In this document: in pieces, positions 7,306 to 10,777 of the stretch
Layout of the letters: the number at the start of each line of letters is the position of its first letter
How positions within the stretch are numbered: position 1 is the stretch's first letter
Origin: JARRRL01 sp037380725
Lineage (GTDB): Bacteria > Pseudomonadota > Gammaproteobacteria > Pseudomonadales > JANQJO01
Reading direction: 5' to 3'
Length of the DNA stretch: 10,777 nt
Assembly (NCBI GenBank): GCA_037380725.1
Contig: JARRRL010000056.1
Location: 1-10,777, forward strand
Position numbers and translations under genes: made by a program
Notes under the pieces: model-generated
The model's database searches: none
What the model saw: only the letters and a program-made list of their open reading frames with translations
Told to the model about the DNA's origin: nothing

Positions 7306-7671
7306 TCAAAACAATCCGTATCGCTGTAAAACATCATCGAGTTTGTGTTTATCAATGGGTTTCTTTATGAAATCCAAAGCGCCAAGTTTCATAACGCGTT
7401 CGCGTGCCTCCGGTTGTATATCTGCTGAAATAACAATAATAATTGTATTCAAATCCAGTTCTTTCACCGCCGACAACACCCCATAGCCGTCCAACAGGGG
7501 CATCGTGAGATCCAAGAAAACCAATTCACCTAACCCGTTTTTGATTGCCTCCAGACCTTCAACACCATTTGTCGCAAACGTGACGTCAACGTCCCAGTTT
7601 TCTGGTAATGAACGCTTCACTTGCTTGCGCGCCATCGCCGAATCATCACAAATCAATAAAGGAAGGGACAT
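7306..7671 (-). CDS. CheY-like single-domain response regulator
   Basis: This 121-residue protein is a stand-alone receiver domain. The acidic pair Asp9-Asp10 binds Mg, Asp54 in VFLDLTMP is the phosphorylation site, Ser82 in VISAD fills the Thr/Ser switch position, and Lys104 in IKKP is the conserved lysine. No DNA-binding or enzymatic output domain is attached, so it must act through a partner protein. The ATG at 7671 has a good ribosome-binding site, GAGAG, 6 nt upstream. It is the first gene of a tight block: only 2 bp separate its stop from the ATG of the CheC-type phosphatase gene. A promoter-like sequence with a dyad over the -10 region lies about 70 bp upstream. No histidine kinase is encoded in the window, so the phosphate donor is unknown. 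Confidence 0.94.
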   Translation of the reverse strand: MSLPLLICDDSAMARKQVKRSLPENWDVDVTFATNGVEGLEAIKNGLGELVFLDLTMPLLDGYGVLSAVKELDLNTIIIVISADIQPEARERVMKLGALDFIKKPIDKHKLDDVLQRYGLF

Positions 7672-7727
7672 GAATTTCTCTCACAGTCATCCGTTTTCAG
7701 TCTCCATACACCACCACAACCATCCAC

Positions 7728-7753
7728 CATCTAGCAAAAAGTATAGCTAGATG
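7728..7753. repeat. 8-bp perfect inverted repeat over a promoter -10 box (operator-like)
   Basis: CATCTAGC (7728-7735) and GCTAGATG (7746-7753) are perfect inverted copies separated by 10 bp. That spacer contains the TATACT -10 box of the candidate promoter of the receiver-CheC-cyclase block. The arms are 18 bp apart centre to centre. The placement suits a repressor or other dimeric regulator. As RNA it could also form a hairpin at the very 5' end of the transcript. Confidence 0.45.
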
Positions 7754-7768
7754 TAACGATCAGCCCAA
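7740..7768 (-). promoter_or_regulatory. Candidate sigma-70 promoter of the receiver-CheC-cyclase block
   Basis: Read leftward, TTGGGC (7768-7763) and TATACT (7745-7740) are separated by exactly 17 bp. The -10 matches the consensus at five of six positions and the -35 keeps the TTG core. It lies in the 154-bp gap between the fumarase stop and the receiver start, giving a leader of about 60 nt. Confidence 0.5.
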
Positions 7769-7825
7769 ACAAATCACCGACGAATGTTATTCAAAAGGAA
7801 TCAATTTGATAGCATAAGCCCAACA

Positions 7826-9361
7826 CTAGCCCTCTGTGAGCGGGATTTTTCCAATTTTACTCTGCCATATTTTAGGAGCCGTATGGTGCACCGACTCACC
7901 GCGACTGTCCACGGCCACTGTCACAGGCATATCCACCACCACAAACTCATGAATGGCTTCCATACCCAAATCTTCAAACGCCACCACACGCGACTGACGG
8001 ATCGCTTTGGAAACCAAGTATGCCGCCCCACCTACCGCCATTAAATAGCATGATTTGTGCTTACGAATCGCTTCAATTGCCATCGCACCGCGTTCAGCTT
8101 TACCCACCATACCCAGCAAACCCGTTTGCGCGAGCATCATTTCGGTAAATTTATCCATGCGAGTGGCCGTCGTGGGGCCCGCCGGACCAACCACTTCATC
8201 TCTCACGGGGTCCACCGGCCCGACGTAATAAATGAAACGATTGGTAAAATCCACGCCCGCTGGCAATCCTTCTCCACGCGCGAGGCGCTCCTGGATGCGT
8301 TTATGCGCGGCATCACGCCCCGTCAACAGCGCGCCATTTAGCAGTAAGGTCTCACCCGGTTTCCAAGTGGCCACCTCTTCGGGCGTAATCGTCGCCAAAT
8401 CCACGCGCTTTGCAGTGGCGGAAGCCTCCCAGCCAATGTCAGGCCAATCATCTAGCGATGGCGCTTCAAGTTGAGCCGGTCCTGAGCCGTCTAGGACAAA
8501 ATGCACATGTCGCGTTGCCGCACAATTGGGAATCATCGCAACGGGTAGCGAAGCAGCGTGCGTTGGGTGTTCGAGCACCTTCACATCCAGAACCGTCGTC
8601 AAACCGCCCAAGCCCTGAGCGCCAATACCCAATGCGTTCACGTTCTCGTACAGCGTTAAACGCAGTTCCTCAGCTCGATTTCGAGGTCCTCGCGCGATCA
8701 CGTCTTGAATCGTGATGGGCTCCATCAACGAGGCTTTCGCCAACAGCATGGCTTTTTCCGCTGTTCCCCCAATACCAATGCCCAACACACCCGGCGGACA
8801 CCACCCTGCCCCCATTGTGGGAATGGTCTTCAGCACCCACTCTTCGATGGAATCACTGGGGTTCAACATAACCAGTTTTGATTTATTTTCCGACCCTCCC
8901 CCCTTCGCGGCTATCGTAATCTCAACAGTATTACCCTCGACCACCTCGTAATGTATGGTTGCGGGCGTATTGTCTCCCGTGTTTTGCCGTTTACCGGCGG
9001 GATCTGCCACAATCGAAGCACGTAGGACGTTATCCGGATTCAAGTAAGCACGCCGCACGCCTTCGTTAATCATGTCCGTCAGACTGCGTGTGGTATCCCA
9101 CCTTGCGCGCATGCCCACTTTGACAAACACAGTAACGATGCCGGTGTCTTGGCAAATAGGTCGTTTACCCACGGCGCACAAACGAGAATTCACCAGAATT
9201 TGTGCCATCGCGTCTTTCGCTGCTGGGTTTTCTTCACGCTGATAGGCCGCGTACATCGCCTGTATAAAATCTTTAGGGTGGTAATAGGAAATAAATTGCA
9301 ACGCATCGGCTACGCTCTGTATCACATCCGCCTCACGGATAGGCCGTATGGGTTCGTTCAT
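7826..9361 (-). CDS. Fumarate hydratase class I (fumarase A/B type, [4Fe-4S])
   Basis: This 511-residue enzyme reversibly hydrates fumarate to (S)-malate in the TCA cycle, in the cytoplasm. It has the alpha-plus-beta fused layout of class I fumarases and a usual length. The three cluster-ligating cysteines are Cys70 (RPICQDTG), Cys188 (AGWCPPG, before the GIGIGGT loop) and Cys280 (IPNCAATRH). The beta part begins near 315 and carries TGRDAAH (347-353) and GPAGPTTATRM (392-402), both typical of the active site. No residue appears to be missing. The oxygen-labile cluster is a known feature of this class. The ATG at 9361 has GGGGAAG roughly 9-10 nt upstream. The YihY-family gene ends 63 bp upstream on the same strand, so the two may share a transcript. 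A tandem repeat lies in that spacer. I leave the symbol blank because fumA, fumB and fumC-independent names differ between species. Confidence 0.96.
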   Translation of the reverse strand: MNEPIRPIREADVIQSVADALQFISYYHPKDFIQAMYAAYQREENPAAKDAMAQILVNSRLCAVGKRPICQDTGIVTVFVKVGMRARWDTTRSLTDMINEGVRRAYLNPDNVLRASIVADPAGKRQNTGDNTPATIHYEVVEGNTVEITIAAKGGGSENKSKLVMLNPSDSIEEWVLKTIPTMGAGWCPPGVLGIGIGGTAEKAMLLAKASLMEPITIQDVIARGPRNRAEELRLTLYENVNALGIGAQGLGGLTTVLDVKVLEHPTHAASLPVAMIPNCAATRHVHFVLDGSGPAQLEAPSLDDWPDIGWEASATAKRVDLATITPEEVATWKPGETLLLNGALLTGRDAAHKRIQERLARGEGLPAGVDFTNRFIYYVGPVDPVRDEVVGPAGPTTATRMDKFTEMMLAQTGLLGMVGKAERGAMAIEAIRKHKSCYLMAVGGAAYLVSKAIRQSRVVAFEDLGMEAIHEFVVVDMPVTVAVDSRGESVHHTAPKIWQSKIGKIPLTEG

Positions 9362-9404
9362 CTGTATTTGCTTCCCCGTATGTCATGGTTCATTACGCTT
9401 TCTT

Positions 9405-9459
9405 ATTGCTGCTTTATTGCTGCTTTATTGCTGCTTTATTGCTGCTGCATTGCTGCTTT
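9405..9459. repeat. Five-copy 11-bp tandem repeat across the end of the YihY-family gene
   Basis: On the plus strand the unit ATTGCTGCTTT repeats head to tail from 9405 to 9459. Copies 1, 2, 3 and 5 are identical; copy 4 ends in GC instead of TT. The array spans the last codons and the TAA stop (9425-9427) of the YihY-family gene and runs into the leader of the fumarase gene. Because 11 is not a multiple of 3, gain or loss of a copy shifts the reading frame. In-frame stops occur within the array in more than one register, so only the extreme C-terminus would change. Confidence 0.9.
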
Positions 9460-10777
9460 CTGCCACGTTCAAAACAAACAAATCACACAGTGACACCCGC
9501 ATGATGGCGTCTTGCGCCTGATCCAAATCACGCAAGGCGTGGCGCAATCGCGCTCGCCACGTGTCACGTCGATCGTCATCCATCCACTGCGCTAATTCAC
9601 CCCATTCGGGTAAATCACACACATCGCACAACACGCGATTCACCGAAATATCTTTAAATTCTCCGGTAAACAAGTAGGCGTCTTCAGTCGTGCGCTGGAT
9701 CCAGCCTAACAGCAGAAGTCGACGAGAAATATTTTCCCAATCTTCAGGCGACAATTGTTCGAGCTGTTGGCATGCCGTTTCAGCCGTCACCACGTCAGCT
9801 ACCTGACGGGCGCGCCAGAAAAGATGCAACACATCAAACACCGCCACGCACCACGGCGTGACACCACGAGACTCAGCCCGATATACTGTCATTCCTCGGG
9901 CCACAATAGCGCCCATCAACACAATAATCCAGGATAAATACAGCCAAATGATGAACAATGGAAAAAACGCGAAGGCCCCATAAACCAATTGGTAACTGGG
10001 AAATTGTGTTACGAAGACACCGAATAAACGTTTGGCCGCTTCAAAACCCACAGCAGACACCAATCCCCCCGCGCTGGCGGCAGTGAACGGCACTTTGCGA
10101 TTGGGCACAACCCAATTGAGCAACGAAAAACTGAGCCAGCTCGTCACAAACGGCAATAAGGTCAAACCCCATTTTTGTACTGCCAGCAACTTAAGCGTAT
10201 CAGCAAATAACTTCACCGACGTCACGTACGACGTGACCACCAAGCCCAAGCCTAAGAGAATGGGCCCCAAACTCAATACAGCCCAATATCGTAAAAAACT
10301 CATCACCCCCTGACGTGGGTTCTGCACACACCAAATACGATTAAACACCTTCTCGATCCGACGCAACATGCCGATGGCCGTCACGAATAACATGGCGATG
10401 CCGATAGAAGTCAATCGTTTGGCTTGTTCCGCAAACGACACCAAATAACCTTGCAGTTCATCCCCCGTTGTGGGCACTAATTGCTCAAAAGCCCACCCCT
10501 GGATCACCTCTCCAACACCCCGTAAGCTGGGGATCATTGCCAAAATTGAATACAACACGGCCAAAGTAGGCACCAAAGCAAACAGTGTCGCCAAGGTCAA
10601 TGCGGCGGCGCTGTCAAGACAATGATGACGTTGAAAACGTTCGATCAAGTAGCGCGTAAACGCTTTCAAATCAGACCAACGAATGCGATATCGCAACCAG
10701 TAACGCAAAGCATCCACGTTATCAACCCGCAAGGTGTCGTCATCCAGCTTGTCATGATCAAGGGACGACGCCTGCTC
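9425..10777 (-). CDS. YihY/BrkB-family inner-membrane protein (5' end outside window)
   Basis: The membrane domain matches the YihY (UPF0761, formerly mislabelled RNase BN) family. It has the PTTGDELQGYLVSF segment before the second hydrophobic helix, SFLRYWAVLSLGPILLG, and PSYQLVYGAFAFFPLFIIWLY. Counting from the TTG at 10732, helices fall near 43-69, 108-124, 147-172, 188-208, 217-240 and 248-278. A soluble tail of about 150 residues follows, with a predicted helical, winged-helix-like character. E. coli YihY lacks such a tail, though longer relatives exist. The function of the family is not established. The reading frame stays open from the TTG through 15 more codons to the window edge, so the true start may lie outside. 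The TTG has no clear ribosome-binding site. The stop codon lies within the 11-bp tandem repeat, so the last residues (AAAIKQQ) are repeat-encoded. Fumarase follows 63 bp later. Confidence 0.9.
   Translation of the reverse strand, partial: EQASSLDHDKLDDDTLRVDNVDALRYWLRYRIRWSDLKAFTRYLIERFQRHHCLDSAAALTLATLFALVPTLAVLYSILAMIPSLRGVGEVIQGWAFEQLVPTTGDELQGYLVSFAEQAKRLTSIGIAMLFVTAIGMLRRIEKVFNRIWCVQNPRQGVMSFLRYWAVLSLGPILLGLGLVVTSYVTSVKLFADTLKLLAVQKWGLTLLPFVTSWLSFSLLNWVVPNRKVPFTAASAGGLVSAVGFEAAKRLFGVFVTQFPSYQLVYGAFAFFPLFIIWLYLSWIIVLMGAIVARGMTVYRAESRGVTPWCVAVFDVLHLFWRARQVADVVTAETACQQLEQLSPEDWENISRRLLLLGWIQRTTEDAYLFTGEFKDISVNRVLCDVCDLPEWGELAQWMDDDRRDTWRARLRHALRDLDQAQDAIMRVSLCDLFVLNVAESSNAAAIKQQ

Noticed and set aside
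7800..7810. ATCAA-T-TTGAT palindrome after the fumarase gene, considered as an FNR site
   Set aside because: FNR boxes read TTGAT-N4-ATCAA. Here the half-sites are in the opposite order with a one-base spacer.

Overview
The window looks like chromosome from a gammaproteobacterium. The protein families and the moderate GC content (roughly half) fit that group. The order or genus cannot be named from this sequence. Every convincing gene is on the minus strand, so transcription runs from right to left. No tRNA, rRNA, CRISPR array, insertion sequence or phage gene was recognised.

In transcription order the layout is as follows. (1) 10777-9425 holds a YihY/BrkB-family inner-membrane protein whose 5' end lies outside the window; its stop codon falls inside a five-copy 11-bp tandem repeat. 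(2) 9361-7826 is a class I [4Fe-4S] fumarate hydratase. (3) After a 154-bp gap with a promoter-like sequence and an 8-bp dyad around its -10 box, a compact three-gene block follows: a CheY-like receiver (7671-7306), a two-site CheC-type phosphatase (7303-6677) and a PAS-GGDEF diguanylate cyclase (6614-5616). (4) After a 276-bp gap comes a membrane class III nucleotide cyclase (5339-3567), whose end overlaps a pyridoxamine-phosphate-oxidase/HugZ-like split-barrel protein (3601-2960). (5) An 853-bp gap without a recognisable gene follows. (6) Last are an ABC1/AarF/UbiB-type atypical kinase (2106-688) and, overlapping it by 14 bp, a protein-kinase fold with degenerate catalytic motifs (701 to beyond position 1).

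The central part is a signalling neighbourhood. One block should make c-di-GMP, with a receiver and a receiver-phosphatase encoded beside the synthase. The next should make a cyclic mononucleotide in response to a periplasmic ligand. The cyclase has Glu and Ala at the two usual base-selecting positions, so its product cannot be assumed to be cAMP. The leftmost pair couples an apparently intact atypical kinase to a likely pseudokinase. The metabolic and envelope genes on the right are ordinary housekeeping genes.

The most unusual points are the overlapping kinase/pseudokinase pair, the atypical cyclase with its overlapping split-barrel partner, the receiver-CheC-diguanylate cyclase block with its dyad, the 11-bp array at a stop codon, and the strongly strand-asymmetric gap at 2107-2959.
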